Assembly: GCA_023014335.1 (NCBI GenBank) | Contig: JAECYW010000004.1 | Coordinates: forward strand, 3,658,001-3,722,000 | Source of the DNA: Galerina marginata | Taxonomy: Eukaryota > Basidiomycota > Agaricomycetes > Agaricales > Galerinaceae | Length of the DNA: 64,000 bases | Direction of reading: 5' to 3' | Shown here: positions 11,470 to 25,300 of the stretch, in pieces | Layout: each line of letters starts with the position of its first letter | Numbering within the stretch: the first letter of the stretch is position 1 | Position numbers and translations under genes: made by a program | Notes under the pieces: generated by a model | Seen by the model: only the letters and a program-made list of their open reading frames with translations | Database searches by the model: none | What the model was told of the DNA's origin: nothing

Positions 11470-13531
11470 CTACACTGTACCCCGGCGGCTTCCCTTCCCA
11501 GCCTCGCTGATATTGTAAGCCAGTTGTTCGTCATTGGTTTGAAGAAAGATATCTTGATTTTCCCCGAAAAGGACGGTTGAATATGAACGGAGTTCTGGGA
11601 ATGCGTCGAATTTTTGACGCAGTCGAGCTCTGGCATTAAACCTATGAGTTAAAATGTCAAAATTGGAGATATTCAATGAACGAGAAGCAGTCGCTTACAA
11701 TGCAAGAATAGAGTTTGAATATACTATTCCAAATCAAAGTGGGTATTGATATATCTGACTCAACGACAAAAGAAAGCTTGACATACATCTTGGCGCAATG
11801 AACTCGACTGTGAGATACAGCACGGACGAAGGTTTTGACCAGTACTGTACGAAACAAAGCTTCAGTACTTTGAGTTAGGTTTGAAGTTAGTAACTGGCTT
11901 ACCAAACCCATTGCCGCTAGAGAGGAAGCACTGTATAGGAGCTTTTAACTTTCAATGGAAGGAGTACCTGCGTCGGACTCACCTAGTCAGCATACCGGCT
12001 CCGATGAAGTGAAATATGAGGTGCATGACCACCTGGCGAGTCCTAGAATTGTCGCAAGAATGAAAGGCATTTCAAGGCGCAATTACATTGATTCAGTGTA
12101 GAAAACACGCACCCCTTCTGCGCGAAATTGGCATCCGGTACAGCAAGTAGCAAAAGGATTGACATGATCACCGCGATACTGCAGTCAATAGCAGCAGCAG
12201 ATGAAAATCCAATATAGATCAAATACTGGCCAAGAAGAAAGGGAGAACGGTTGAAAGCAGAGGACCTTCGTTAGCAACTGAAAAACTCACTTGGAACGCC
12301 AAAGAAAAGTTAGAAATGGTCGTTGCCTTCCCCCTATCAAGTTCATTAGCTGCTTATATGTCGCTGGCGGCGCTTGGAATGTTGAACTCACAAGTAGGCC
12401 ATAAATGCTGTATAAGAGTATCCAAGTTCCTCATCGAAAGTATCGGTCACAGCTATTTTGAAATGCTTACCGACGGCAACGCCTGTCCAATAACACGGCC
12501 TATTAAGTCAGTTGTCCTGAGATCTGAGCTACAGAACTTACTTATGGCATAGAAAAATGTCGCGGCTGTGAATGACTCCACATTCCATGTATTTTAGACG
12601 AGATCCTTCGGTGGGTGATAATTTAGCGTACCTTCACTGCCCGAGAAACCTCCCGTCTCACCAGAACCTTCTCCGCCTTCTCCGCGACTAGAACAGAAGA
12701 ATATAATACATCGTGACTTCAGAGGAATTGACCGTTAGAGACTCACAGTCCCGTATCAAATGAAGATAATAGCTGGGTTTAAAATGTCACTGTTATCCAG
12801 ACACGACAATGGTTCAAAACAAATTTACCTTTGAATAACGACCATAAGCAAGACCTAAGAATAAGACGAGAATTCACAACAGCAGACCAAGTGAGTTACC
12901 GATACAAAAGAATGAAATGGTTCCAACCTTGGCTGTTCCCATCACCTACACATAGGGAGATGATCAGCTTTGATTCTGGACACTTGGAATTGATTGGATG
13001 AAACAGACCTTCAAGCTCCTGAGAGGAAAAACACCGAAGGATGAGATCACAAACCGACAAGAAAATAAAACCCCGACCAGAGAGCAACCTCATCCGAATA
13101 CCGATCTTGGCACACGGAAGGTGGATATATCATTATCACAGAGCACACCAAATGAACGCCGTCTAGAAAACTAATCGCCAAATCATAAACCATAGTCAGC
13201 AATAGTCAGTGTCGTCAGGACAGAAAGTGCATGGGAAAGCGTACCAAACCACAATTGCCTGTTCCATTCGGTGAGTTGGAAGAGGCAGGCGCAACACATG
13301 ATCACTCACGACAAGCCCAATCTTGTTTTGGAGCTTAGGCTGCAAGAGGCATTGGAAAGTCTGAAGGACAGTGACTCCAAAAAATCTGCGGAACAAGTCC
13401 AAACAAAAAGTTAGCGAGAATTCTGGGAGTATGCCCTGACATCGACCTAGGTAGTGATTTAACACTTACATCGATCCAATGACGAAACTTGGAAACGTTA
13501 ATCGTGCAAGCCCAGCCTGGGGAGGGTCCAT
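11470..13531 (-). CDS. Seven-helix membrane protein, DUF6534-like, tandem copy 1
   Basis: Seen: 19 exons on the minus strand from ATG at 13531 to TAG at 11470, about 313 aa, with every junction in phase and no internal stop. The start segment MDPPQAGLARLTFPSF leads into helix 1. Next come FFGVTVLQTFQ, the short AIVVC exon, LDGVH, and the micro-exons SLK (10 nt) and VMGTAK (18 nt). Later exons carry YLIYIG, VVMHLIFHFIGAGMLT, YWSKPSSVLYLTVEF and YSNSILALFNARARL, and the protein ends in GKGSRRGTV. Known: the C-terminal half (a helix, a loop with VMHLI, then SNS-LA-LNAR) matches the DUF6534 type common in Agaricomycetes. Odd: exon 9 is nine bases longer than in the sister copies, adding three residues around AEKAEK. 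Function unknown; receptor-like topology. Confidence 0.8.
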
Positions 13532-13595
13532 CTGGACGGTCAACGTCTGAGGACACGTAAAGGTGCTTTAGAAAGTAGGGCGACAGTGTGCAGCA

Positions 13596-13604
13596 CATTA
13601 TAAG
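13596..13604 (-). promoter_or_regulatory. TATA-like box of tandem copy 1
   Basis: On the coding strand this reads CTTATAATG, about 65 bases before the ATG at 13531. The same element stands at nearly the same distance in the three sister copies, inside a conserved leader. Confidence 0.4.
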
Positions 13605-16397
13605 AGTTCCGTTCAGAAATCTAACAGATAGATGGAATGTCATAGTGATGCGCAGCCAGAACATCATGATTGATACACAAGGTCGTCGTGTTGGGCATGC
13701 TTCGTCGCATAACATAGACAGACTTTGCGGAGGGCTAAGTCCCTATACCAAGGTGTATACTGATGCATAAACCAGTAGGTTGTAGCCCAGAAATGCTGGA
13801 TGTGTTGCGAAATATTCAATCCAGAACCTTGAGTCTAGTCCCCAAGGTCGGCTTAATCTGTCAATGGACACAGCCATCTGAGTTGGCAATGAAGAAGGTG
13901 ATCATGCTCATACCCTATGAGAGAGAAAAACACCATCAGCCATATCATTGATTCTCACAGTAGCTGATGTCGTTTCCCCAAGAAATACATTTTTCATATT
14001 TTGCATCTCGAAATACGAGGCGTGAAGAATATCTGATTCGTTTTCGAAATCAGGCCTCGAGTTGGGTTATCAGTCCCAGTGAAAAACGCCTCCAATGGGG
14101 TCAAGCAGAATCGAGTGATATGAATTTGCTCGATCTCATTTGATTTCTTCATTAAAATGAGAGTTACTGTAAATCATGAGCTCTCATAAATGAAATAGTA
14201 AATGAAACGTACTATAGGGATGCAGGTGTCCAATTGGGGTCGGCAGATCAGAGAGCCGTTGTGTTTCGCCATAAATCTGGTCTCTTGCTTGTCATAAATT
14301 GACGTAGAATGTCCCTCAATGCCAAATCCTAGAGGATTAGCGATGAGCCATGCGGAAAATTTGTGGAACGCAGGCATTGATAGTTGTTTCACTGCCACCA
14401 TCTGGCCGCTACTGCTCGGAATCGCACATTAGGAACGTTCAAAGCTGGGCGCAGCTCGCAGCTCGTAGCACGCTATCCGATAGTATGGTCATATTGCCCT
14501 CGCAGTATTGTTGGAGTACAAAAGACTCTAAATGAAGTCATTGACTGACAGGCTAGCTTTCCTTTGGTCGGTATGGAGGTTAAGATGTTCATGATACGGA
14601 AGGGAGGGTTTGTATTTCTGAGCAGAAGATATGAACGCCCTAGGATTTATGCCTTCCGCCCATCTAGTAGTCGCATGTAAGGCTTGACGAGGGTGTCGTC
14701 CGTAGTTGACCTGCAGGTGTAGCCGTGAGAATACCTGCGGGGAGTCAGCCTCAGGTCAGCCTCCATGACCGTGCCGGTTATAACTCATCCACTTCGTCTG
14801 ATTCCATCCATCCATTACCATTCTGTTTTGAATGTCTGATCCCTCAACGCTTCATTATGTAAATACCAATATTGTAAGTATTTTCATTCTTATCTTTTCA
14901 TTTACTTTTTTTCCAAGTCTTATGCGTTCGCAGAGCTCCATGACGAGAATGAACACGAACGGCATCACGTCGTGCGCCCCCCTTCAAACTGAAGGCTGTG
15001 GGCCGACGGTTGGATTTGCAAGCAGATAAGCAGTGGGATAGAATACAAAGAGAGTTCCAGGGTATGGAAGACCCGCTAGGTACGTCGTGGAAGGAGTCTA
15101 CGCAACTCGTTTCATAACCCAATGCTCATAACAATTAGCAGCCATTGACGAGCGTCGCAGCCTCACTGCTCCTTTGGACACTGCGGGAATTCCCCGACCC
15201 ACCGGCCGCTTTCATCACCACCTCTTTGCCAATCCCAAATAAGCGCGATTGACACAACGACTACAACAGCGCCAACCGACCTACTTTAATGACAACAACA
15301 ACGACTGCCAGCAGCATTTAACTGCTGCCAGAGTTTCTGGGGCTCTGCGGCAAGTTGGGGTGGCAGTACCTTGCTTCTGCACCAGAGATTGAGTACGGGA
15401 GGCGACGCGAGCGGTCCGACGTCAATGGTGCAAGCCCTTATTCGTGAAGCTTGGTCTATGGCCCCGCCGTCGTCCAGAGGGAAATAACATCTTCTACCCA
15501 CCGTTCGGTTGCTCGGGCCATGGCGGGCCTCGCGGTAGTATTCTTGCTTGTGGCTAACACGTCCACTTTTCCTCGAGCCCACCTCCCGTCTTGGAGTCCC
15601 CTCAACATCAAGCCCGCGGTGCTGCTGCCAGCACGACTGCGAGTCGCGACGTGGGTACTTGGCGGCACCGACGGGTGGAGTAGTAGCTCGTGCTGCGGCT
15701 CCTCAGATTTCAGGCAGAGGTTTCCTGATACACCGCCTGCCAATTCCGGTATGATTAATATTATTTAATTCAATCCATTCACTGTTTAACCGTATTGATG
15801 GTCTACGGGGTTGCAATGAGTATGTTTTATTTAACCTATGCATGTTTTTGATGATACTTGTATCTCGATAATCCTTGCTACAGGAAAAATTACTTTACTC
15901 GTGCGAGGTAGCCTCAGGATTTGAGAGGCTCAGCCGAAGCAAGCACTCGTAATATCTGGACCGACAGCTAGGTTAGTGCTTTCAAGGCTGAATCGGGTGT
16001 TTATATTTTATGTCACATTGACCATGGCGATTCGCAGTAGACGCCGATACTTTGACGCCCTTCTGGAGGACACCACCTTCATCCACGCTCTTGAGGAGTG
16101 GCTGAGCAGCCCCGTCGTCAACACACAGCATGGTCCGATCACGTCCTAGGCAGGATATGCAGGCAGCAGCGCACCGTACCCTCTTGCGTCACTGGCATTG
16201 GATTTCCTGCCCATTCCAGATATATTTACTGCACAATTCATTTCACTGCAGAAAGCCGCCTTGTCGTGGACTCATGGGTCTCTGGCTAATGACCAGTAGA
16301 CTATTGGAATCGGCAGTAAGATCAATGCAGATGTCCGTAAGATCTTCAGAAACAGTGTATAAAATATTGTGTAAATTCAACCCGGCATATCCCTCTA
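13605..16397. repeat. Spacer of the tandem array, between copies 1 and 2
   Basis: About 2.8 kb that shares blocks with the other spacers. The block at about 13790-13930 recurs at 18650-18840, 22540-22720 and 27785-27960. The block at 14174-14540 recurs at about 23830-24130. The block at 15070-15290 recurs at 19200-19420 and 24540-24760. Frames in matching blocks are broken differently in each spacer, so I see no intact second gene. A two-exon frame at 14832-15045 (ATG, intron at about 14875-14930) is open here, but its counterparts near 18980 and 24310 are not. Confidence 0.6.
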
Positions 16398-18428
16398 CTA
16401 TATTGTACCTCGACGGCCCCTCTTGCCCTTCCCATGCTCGCTGACATTGTAAGCCAGTTTCTCTTCGTTGGATTGAAGAACAGCTTGATTTTCTCCGAAA
16501 AAGACAGCTGAGAGTGAACGGAGTTCCGGACATGCCTTCAATGTTCGATTCAGTCGACCTTTGGCGTTGAATCTTAGTCCAAACGTTAAAATTGAAGGTA
16601 CCCAAACGAGACTACGTCACTTACAATGCAAGAATCGAGTTAGAATATACTATTACAAGTCAAAAATGCTCATTAGAACTTCTGGCCCCAGGGAGAAAAA
16701 TAATAGCTTGGCACACATCTTGGTGCAACGAACGTCGCTGTGAGATACAGCACAGACGATGGATTTGACCAGTACTGTACGAAAAAAGGCTTCAATATGC
16801 CGCGTTAGGTTTACAGCAACTACTTACCAAACCACATACGGCAAGACAGGATGCGCTATATGAGACCGTTAATTTTATGTAGAAAGGGTACTTTCTCAGA
16901 CTCACGCAGTCAGCATACCAGCTCCGATCAACTGAAATATGAGGTACATGACGACCCGGTGAGTCCTGGAAATTATTATAGGAACGAAGTACAATTTTCA
17001 AGCACAATCACGCTGATTTACCTGTAGAAAACACTTACCTCTTGTCCCCTAGTACATCGGTGTCTTGCTGAGCATAGAGCAAGACAAATGAGATGACCAC
17101 CGCGAGACTGCAGTCAATAGCAGCAGCAGATAGAGGACCGATGTAGACCAAATACTGAAGAAGGATGCGTGAAAGGTGAAAAGCAAGGGAGATGGTCAGC
17201 TGAAAACTCACTTGGAGCGTCGAGGAAAAGTTAGTGACCGTTGTTGTTGCTCCCCTGTTGACTGCTTGAATAATGCAGACAGCGCTTTAGACGTTGAACT
17301 CACAACGATGCTATAAGCCCTGTGCCCAAAAAGTCCTCAGCGAGAAAGTTTTTGGTTACACCTGTTCGGAAGGGCTTACCGACGGCAACGCCTGTCGAAT
17401 AACCCTGCCTATTAAACCAATTGCCTTGAGATACGAGCTACAGAATTTACTTATGACATATGAGAATATTGCGACTGAAAACAACTGAAGATTCGTGCCC
17501 GTTAGGTCGAGTTTCTCCAGACAGATATTATAGCGTACCTTCAGTGCTCGAGAAACGTCCTGCCTCATCGGAACCTTCTCGGTCACTAGATCGGATGTGA
17601 TAGACAATAGCTGAGGAACTGTATCGTCAGAGACTTACAGGTCCGTAGCAAATGAAGATAATAGCTAGGTTGAGGTCACAACTGTTAGCCTGAGATCGCA
17701 ATGTTCTGAGACAATTCACCTTTCGATGACGATCACAAGCAACACCTATAAATGAGACGCAAAACAACAACAGCAGACCGAGTAAGCAAGAGATACATGA
17801 AGAGAAATGGTTTGTACCTTGGAAGTTCCCATCACCTACACCGTAGATGATCAGGTTCAAATTTGGCAACTCGCGGCTCGGATTAATTGGACCAAAACAA
17901 ACCTTCAAGCTCCTGAGAGAAAAAAATACCGAAGGATGAGTTCACAATTTGACAATAAAATAAAGTCCAGACCAAAGAGTAATCTCGTCTGCATTGCAAG
18001 CTTCGCCCACACAAGGTGGATATATCATTGTCACAGAGGCCACAAAATGGATGCCATCAAGGATACTGAATACAAAACCATGAACGATAGTCATCAATGG
18101 TCAGTGTCATCCAGACAAAAAGTGCTTGCAGTAAGCGCACCAAACCGTGATTGCCTGATGCGTTAGGTGAGCTGGAAGGGGCAGCGGCAACGCATAATCA
18201 CTCACAACAAGCCCAATCTCGCTTTTGAGCTTACGGTGCAAGAGGCATTGGTAAGTCTGGAGGACGGTGACTCCAAAAAATCTATGGAAAGAATCCCAAC
18301 AAACAGTCAATGAGAAATCCAGGAAGTCCGGTCTAACATCGACCCAGGTAGTGCTTTGACACTTACATTGATCCAAGGATGAAACTTGGAAACATCAACC
18401 GTAGAAGTCTAGGCTCGAGTAAGTCCAT
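16398..18428 (-). CDS. Seven-helix membrane protein, DUF6534-like, tandem copy 2
   Basis: Seen: the same 19-exon layout from ATG at 18428 to TAG at 16398, about 312 aa, all junctions in phase. N-terminus MDLLEPRLLRLMFPSF; helix 1/2 segment FFGVTVLQTYQ; mini-exon AITVC; exons LWSLK and VMGTSK; helix 5 YLVYIGPLSAAAIDCSLAV; THRVVMYLIFQLIGAGMLT; YWSNPSSVLYLTATF; tail ending GKGKRGRRGTI. Compared with copy 1 it has the shorter exon 9, one extra residue in exon 14 and one in the tail. Exon 19 uses the acceptor CTAAG where two sisters have CATAG. No defect found; role unknown. Confidence 0.8.
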
Positions 18429-18493
18429 CTGTGTGGAGGTCTGCGGATAGACAGGTAAAGGTGCTTTGGAAATGTGGGCGACAGCGTGCAGAG

Positions 18494-18502
18494 CATTATA
18501 AC
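18494..18502 (-). promoter_or_regulatory. TATA-like box of tandem copy 2
   Basis: Coding-strand GTTATAATG about 66 bases before the ATG at 18428, next to a conserved GGAACC. Confidence 0.4.
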
Positions 18503-20201
18503 GGTTCCGCTAAGAAATCCAACAGATAGATCAAGCTGCATGATGATTCAAAACCAGAGCATGATCAGTACAATCAATGCTTCTATGCATAAGTAGTGTG
18601 GTTCAACAGTGGAACTAGCAACCCAGAACAAGTTATGTTGATGCACGAGAGCGGTACTTGCCCAAAGATATTGGGTGCCAGAGTGAAACAGTCGATCCAG
18701 AATTCCAGTCCGGTTTTCCAATTTAGCTTGATCTGTCGATGGACATTGCCTTCTGGATCTGCGGCAATAACAACGGCGGCAATCATACGAGCCATTGGAT
18801 GCGGCAATGGCAGTGAGAGAGAAATAACGATCATCACTACTCGAGTCTGGCAGTAGTCTGGCTGATGGTGAGAGCTCAGAGGTTGTGGATCGTCCAGTGC
18901 AGGGGCAGCCGTGGGAATACCCGCACCCCGGTTCATCCGGATCGACGCTATGATTTCAATCTTCACCATTCTATTTTCCATGTTTAGTTTCTCAATGCCT
19001 CAATTGACAGTAAAGGCATTGCAAGTACATTTCATTTGTCTCCTTACTTTAAATTCTTTTCAGAACTTATGCTGCAAACCCCGAACAAACACGAACGGCA
19101 TCCGTCGTCGCCTCCCTTCCAACTGAAGGCTGCTGGCCGACGTTCGTATTTGCAAAGAGATAGGCGAGAAGACAGAACACAAGGGGTGACCTAAGTTATG
19201 ATAGAACCTGTAGGTACGTCCTGAATCGAGCCTACGCGACTCATTTCACATCCCTCCTTTTTGCCTCCGTTACTCATCATGACGAGCAGCCATTGACGAC
19301 TGCTGGTGCTTCACTTTGACTCTGGACAATGAGGAGAATTCCCCAGCCACCCTCTACCCTCCATTTCGAATTGAAACGAACGCGATTGATACCACGAGGA
19401 CACCAGCGCCAAGCACCTCCTGTTACAGCAGCATTAATCTGTTGCAGGTGCCTCTAGGGCTCTATGGCATCGAGGTGGAGGGGCAGCGTCCTGCTGCTGC
19501 TGCTGTGCGAATCGCGGGCGGGAGGGGGCTATGTGACCGTGCTACCACCACTAGCGTCGGTCCTTCCTCTTGACAGTAGCTCTGTCGTTATTGCAGAAGG
19601 AAGTTATTTCTTCTACCCAACATTCGGTTTCTCAGAGCCACAGTGGGCATCCCGCGAGCTTCTTTGCTCGTGACTGTCTCATCCATTTTTTTTCGAACCA
19701 ACGTTCTGCCTTGGACGTGGCCTCCTCATTCAGCCTGCGGTGCTGCTACGAGCACAACCGCAAGTCGCGACGCTAGGACTCAGCGGCACCGATGAGTGAA
19801 ATAGTGGCCATACTGCCTTGTGCTGCTGCTCCTCATATTTCAGGCAGAGACTTACTGATATGCACCTTTTGTAGTCCTTGCTATTTATTCCAACCTAGTT
19901 AGGTGTTAATCCTATCGATGAATGATTCAGCCGTCTACAAGATTGCGATCAGTACCTACTGACCGAGAAAACTAATTCGCAGCAGCACGGTGATACTTTG
20001 ACACCCTTCAGGGGGACTCTACGCCGATCGATGCTCTTGATGAGCGGCTGAGCAGGCCAATCGTCAACACACAGCGTGGTCGGATCACATTGGGTGGGAA
20101 TGCAGACAGCAGCGCACCGTACGCCGTCTTGCGGCACTTTGGACATTCCAGATATATTTACCGCACATCTCATATAAATACAATCCGACCTTTCCCCTCT
20201 A
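18503..20201. repeat. Spacer of the tandem array, between copies 2 and 3
   Basis: The shortest spacer (1.7 kb). It lacks the block found at 14174-14540 and 23830-24130, which fits an internal deletion after duplication. A minus-strand frame at 18583-18981 overlaps the shared block, but the matching stretches in other spacers are frame-shifted relative to it. Confidence 0.55.
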
Positions 20202-22288
20202 CTATATTGTACCTCGACGGCTTCCCTTTCCCCTCCCAAGCTCGCTGACACTGCAAGCCAGTTGCTCGTCACAGGCTTGAAGAAGAATATCTTGCGTTTC
20301 GCCGAAAAAGATGGTTGAGTACGGACGGAGTTCCGGTAATGCGTTCAACTTTCGGTTTAGTCGAGCTTTGGCATTGAATCTATGAGTTCAAACGTTAAAA
20401 TTGAATAAAGAAGATCCAAAAAACGAGACTCTGTCACTTACAATGCAAGAATCGAGTTGGAATATACTATTCCAAATGGAAAATCTGTATTAGAACTTCT
20501 GGCTTTACAAAAAAAAAAAAGAAATTGGCATACATCTTGGTGCAAAAAAAGCCACTGTGAGATACACCACTGACGACGGATTTAACCAGTACTGTACGAA
20601 AGAAATCTCCAGTACGTCACGTTAGGTTTGGGGAAACTGGCTTACCAAACCCGATATCGCAAGACAGGAAGCGCTGTACAAGAGGCTTAACTTTAAAATA
20701 GAACCAATATCTTGTCGGACTCACGCAGTTAGCACACTAGCTCCGATCAACTGAAATACGAGGTGCATGACGACCTGGTGAGTCCTGGAAATCGTCACAA
20801 AACGAAACACATTTCTAAGCGCAACTGCATTGATTCGCCTGAAAAAAAAAAAAAACGTACCCCTTGTTTCCTACATTGGCGTCCTGTTCAGCATATAGCA
20901 AGACAAATGATATGGCCACCGCGAGACTGCAGTCAATAGCAGCAACAGATATAGGACCGATATAGACCATATACTGAAGAGGAAAGCGAGAAGGTTGATA
21001 GCCAGGGATATTGTCATGACCAACTGAAAACTCACTTGGAACGTCGAGGAAAAGTTAGAGATTGTTGCTGTTGTTCCCCTATTGAGTCCATTGACTGCTT
21101 GAGTAATGGAGACAATGCTTTAGATGTTGAACTCACAAAGATGCTATGTAAACTGTATCGAAATATCCAAGCTCCTCATCAAGAAAGTCTGGTTAGAGCT
21201 GTTCGAAAACGCTTACCGACGGCAAGGCCTGCCCAATAACACCGCCCATTAAACTAGTTGTCTTGAGATACGATCTACAGAACTTACTCGTCATGTAAAA
21301 AATTGTCGCGGATGAAATTGACTGATGATTCCATGAGCCTTAAATCGATTTCGTCGAGACGGAGATAATATAGCGTACCTTCATTGTTTGAGACAATTCC
21401 CGGCTCATCGGAACCTTCTCTATCACTAAATCAGAGGATGTGATAAACCGTGAATCGGGAGGAACTGTATCTTTAGAGACTTACGGGTCCGCAGCAAATG
21501 AAGATAATAGCTAGGTAGGCGGAAGCCACAACTGTTATCCTGTCATCGCGGCGATGATTCAAAGCAATTCACCTTTCAGTGACTATCACAAGCAAGGCCT
21601 ATAAACGAGCCGCAAAGCAACCACGGCAGACCAAGTAAGCCACAGATACATAAAAGGGAAATGGTTCGTACTTTGGACGTTCCCATCACCTACACCGTAG
21701 GAGATGATCAGCTTCAACTTTGGCTACTCGCGGCTCAGACCGATTTGATGAAACAAACCTTTAAGCTCCTGAGATAAAAAAAATTACCGAAGGATGAGTT
21801 TACAAATCGACAATAAAAATAAAGTCCAGACCAGAGAGCAATCTCGTCCGCATTGCAAGCTTCGCTCACAGAAGGAGGATATATCATTGTCACAGAGGCT
21901 ACAAAATGGATGCCGTCAAGGATACTGAATACAAAAACCATAAACGATAGTCGTCAATGCTCAGTGGCATCCAGACGGAACATGCTTGCGGTAAACGCAC
22001 CAAACCGTGATTGCCTGTTGCATTAAGTGAGCTGGAAGAGTCCGCCGCAACACATAATCACTCACGATAAGCCCAATCTTGCTTTGGAACTTACAGTGCA
22101 AGAGGCATAGGTAAGTCTGGAGGACGGTGACTCCAAAAAATCTATGGAAAGAATCCCAACAAAGGGTCAGTGAGAAATCCAAGAAGTATGGTCTGATGTC
22201 GACCAAGGTAGTGCTTCGACACTTACATTGCTCCAAGGATGAAACTTGGAAACATTAATCGTAGAAGCCTCGGCTCAAGTGAGTCCAT
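20202..22288 (-). CDS. Seven-helix membrane protein, DUF6534-like, tandem copy 3
   Basis: Seen: 19 exons from ATG at 22288 to TAG at 20202, about 312 aa, open throughout. N-terminus MDSLEPRLLRLMFPSF; FFGVTVLQTYLCLLH; mini-exon AITVC; ILDGIHFVASVTMIYPPSV; SLK and VMGTSK micro-exons; YMVYIGPISVAAIDC; THQVVMHLVFQLIGASVLT; YWLNPSSVVYLTVAFF; tail ending GRGKGSRRGTI. Two residues longer than copy 4 in the tail. Exon 11 encodes LAV where the others have VAV. Introns carry A-runs (near 20510 and 20845) not seen in the sisters. No disabling change found. Confidence 0.8.
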
Positions 22289-22349
22289 CTGTGTGGTGGT
22301 CTGCGGACAGGTAGAGGTGCTTTAGAGACTGTGGCTACAGAGTGCAGTG

Positions 22350-22358
22350 CATTATAAC
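22350..22358 (-). promoter_or_regulatory. TATA-like box of tandem copy 3
   Basis: Coding-strand GTTATAATG about 62 bases before the ATG at 22288. Confidence 0.4.
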
Positions 22359-25300
22359 GGTTCCGTTCAGAAAACCAACAGATAGATCAAACTACGCGTT
22401 GATTCAAAATCATAGCATCATGATCAGTACAATCAACGTGTCGGAAACTAATATTTCGACGCACAACGTGGTTCAACCTCAGAGGGACTAGAAAACCAGG
22501 ACAAGTTATATCCCCGCCCTATTACGAGTAGAGCAGTACTCGCCCAGAGATATTGGTTGCAGAATGAAATATTCGATCCGGAATTCCTAGTCCTGCTTCC
22601 AAGTTCAGCTTGATTTGTCGATGGACACTGCCCTTGGAGTCTGTGGAGATGAAGCAGGCAATCAGGCGAGCCACTGGAAGCGGCGACGACGGTGAGAGAG
22701 AAACAACGATATCGCTGATGGTGAGAAGTACTTTTCTCGTGACTTGCCTTCAACTTGCCTTCCAAAGACAAACAAATCCAACTTGAATGCGACGGACTTG
22801 AAGCTTGAAGGGCCGGAATGAGATGCAAAAGTAAGAAGTTCTTTTTGGCTGCCACTTTTCTGAATGAGAACTCGGAGTCGTTATCCAACATTGCATTTTC
22901 ACTGAGTGCGCAAGTGCTTTTCCCTGACAGAGGACAGGCTAAGCATTCCTTATGCCGGACCGCACGGGGCAGTGCATCAAATCTGGTTCGCAAATTTCGT
23001 GTAGTTCTGTCAGCATCCAAGAGGTAAAGACTCGGTCCTCGTTGAGAAGGATATACAAAGATGCTCCAATTTGTATCAGTATCTTGTCATGAAACCCACA
23101 ACCGTTGGAGTCTCGGACTCTTTTCCGCATAAAATATAGGTAAATCCAGTCCCCAAGGCGTCCCTCGTCTGATATAATAGGAACTGCGCAATGTGCCCGG
23201 AGTTGCTAGCGATCATGGTCGCGAAGTTCCTGGACTCTAAATATAAAATCAGGTGATGAGGTATAAAAGTAGGCGGAAGCTGCGGTCATAATATTTACTA
23301 GGACTGAGTAATTAGACAACCACATTGAAGTTCGAAGCTCAAGCACTCACCATCTATATGGCGTCTATGATACCTGTCCGACGACCGAGGTTGAGTCGTA
23401 TTTATCTGATAACATGTATGAAGGGCGGCGCTTTGCGAGTGCGGAAAGTCGAATCCGACTGGACTTCGTTGATCAGCCTGAGTGTGCGGTTATGATGCTT
23501 GGCAGCCTTGGTTCAAAGATTGTTGCGGAAACAGTCGGGTTTACAGATAGGTAATTTTTTGTGTGGCGCACCCGACGGCCACAGTCCGCTCACAGCCTTC
23601 GATATTGAACAGCAAGATCATGCTAGGCTAGTCGAGTAGATTCGGCCTAGAATTTCGTGTCCATTTTGCAAATCCTGCCCAAGGCTCGTTTAACCGTCCC
23701 GGCCCCAGGCTTATTCGTAAACGCATCCGATTCAGCAAGAGGATCTCCGGGAATACGGGAAGTATGTCCGCTACCCCGATCCGTATTGCGCCGTCCAATG
23801 GTTCTGGGGGATGAGGGTGTCGAATTGGGGTCAAGAGTGTCAAGAGGTCAGAGAGCCGTTGCTGTTACAGTATATCCAGGCGCCATCCTTCAAGTTGGTC
23901 ATTCTGATTCTCTCGCTTGTAGCCAACAAAATAGTAAATTGACATAGGATGTCCCTTAAAAGTCCAAACACAAGAGGTAATCGATTACAACTCACGCAGA
24001 AATATTTTGGAACGCACCACTTGATTTTGAAAATTTTCCGCGGAAACCCAGCAGTTGGCCATCTTCCACTGCTCGGAAATGCAAATAATCCGATAATATG
24101 ACAGTATTTTCTTCGTAGTATCGTTGGACTATACGAAACTGCATGTGAAGCCGGTGATTGGCTGCATAGCGTTCTTTTGGTTGGTGTGGAGGGTGGAGGA
24201 AACGTAAAGCTCTCAGGCACCCGATCAAGTGGTGTTCTCAGGCTATTCCGTGATCCTTGCCTTGTCCTTGCCTCTGACTTCAACCTCCACCACCCTTCTG
24301 CTCTGCATGTCTGGTCCCTCAACGCCTCAAAATGTAGAATATTGTACGTACTTTTCATGGTTTCCCGTTGACTTTTTTTTTACAAACCTTTCATATGTTT
24401 GCAGAGCTTCATGATGCGAACGAATGCGATTGGTATTACGTCGTGCGGGTCCCCTTCCAATTGAAGGTTTTGTGCCGATGTTTGGATTTGCAAACAGATG
24501 GACGGGGCCAGGCAGATAGAATACGATGGGAGACACGCTAGGTACGTCGTGAAACGAGTCTACGCGACTCGTTTCAGATTCCTCCTTTTTGTCGTTCAAC
24601 CCTCAACTTACTCATAACAATCAGCAGCCACTGACACCCGCCGCTACCTCACTTTGACGTCGGACAACGACGAGAATTCCACAACCCACCCGCCGCTTTT
24701 GCAACCACCTCCATGTCAATCCCAAACGAGCGCGATCGACACCACAAGGACACCGGCGCTAAGCACCACCTACTGCGACGTCGAGTGTCAGCAGCATTAA
24801 GCTGTTGCTGGTACTTCTGCGGCACCAATGCAGAGCGGCAGCGTCTTGCTGCTGCCGTGTAGACTGTGAGCGGGAGGCGATGCAAGCGGGCTGCTACCAC
24901 CGGTGCTGGTCGTTCGTCATGACTGTAGCCTTGTCATTAGCGTAGAGGAACCCAATGTTCAGTTTCTCGGGGCCATAGCGGGTATCTGTGCCGTGGCTAT
25001 TTCATCCACCTTACCTCGAACCCACTCCGCCTGAGTCGTCGCCACCACATCAGACCCGCGGTGCTGCTACCAGCACAACCACGAGTCGCAACGTGGCACG
25101 GACGGTGGAGCGGTGGCTTATGCTGCTGCTCCTCAGATTACAAGTCGAGCACACTAGTAGCGGGGCCGGCAACCAGGTGACTTCTTCCAAGTCTGAGTCG
25201 CGTGTTTATATTTTAACTAACAATGGCCATAGCAATTTACAGCAGCATGCCGATACTTTGACATTTCGAGATGGATCGACTTACACCGATTGAAGCTCTT

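Noticed and set aside
14832..15045. Small two-exon protein resembling the size of a mating pheromone precursor
   Set aside because: It lacks a C-terminal CaaX box and its repeats in other spacers are not open; kept only as a possible relic.
22448..23020. 190-codon minus-strand frame
   Set aside because: It runs across array-shared and unique sequence, and the matching stretches in other spacers are in other frames.
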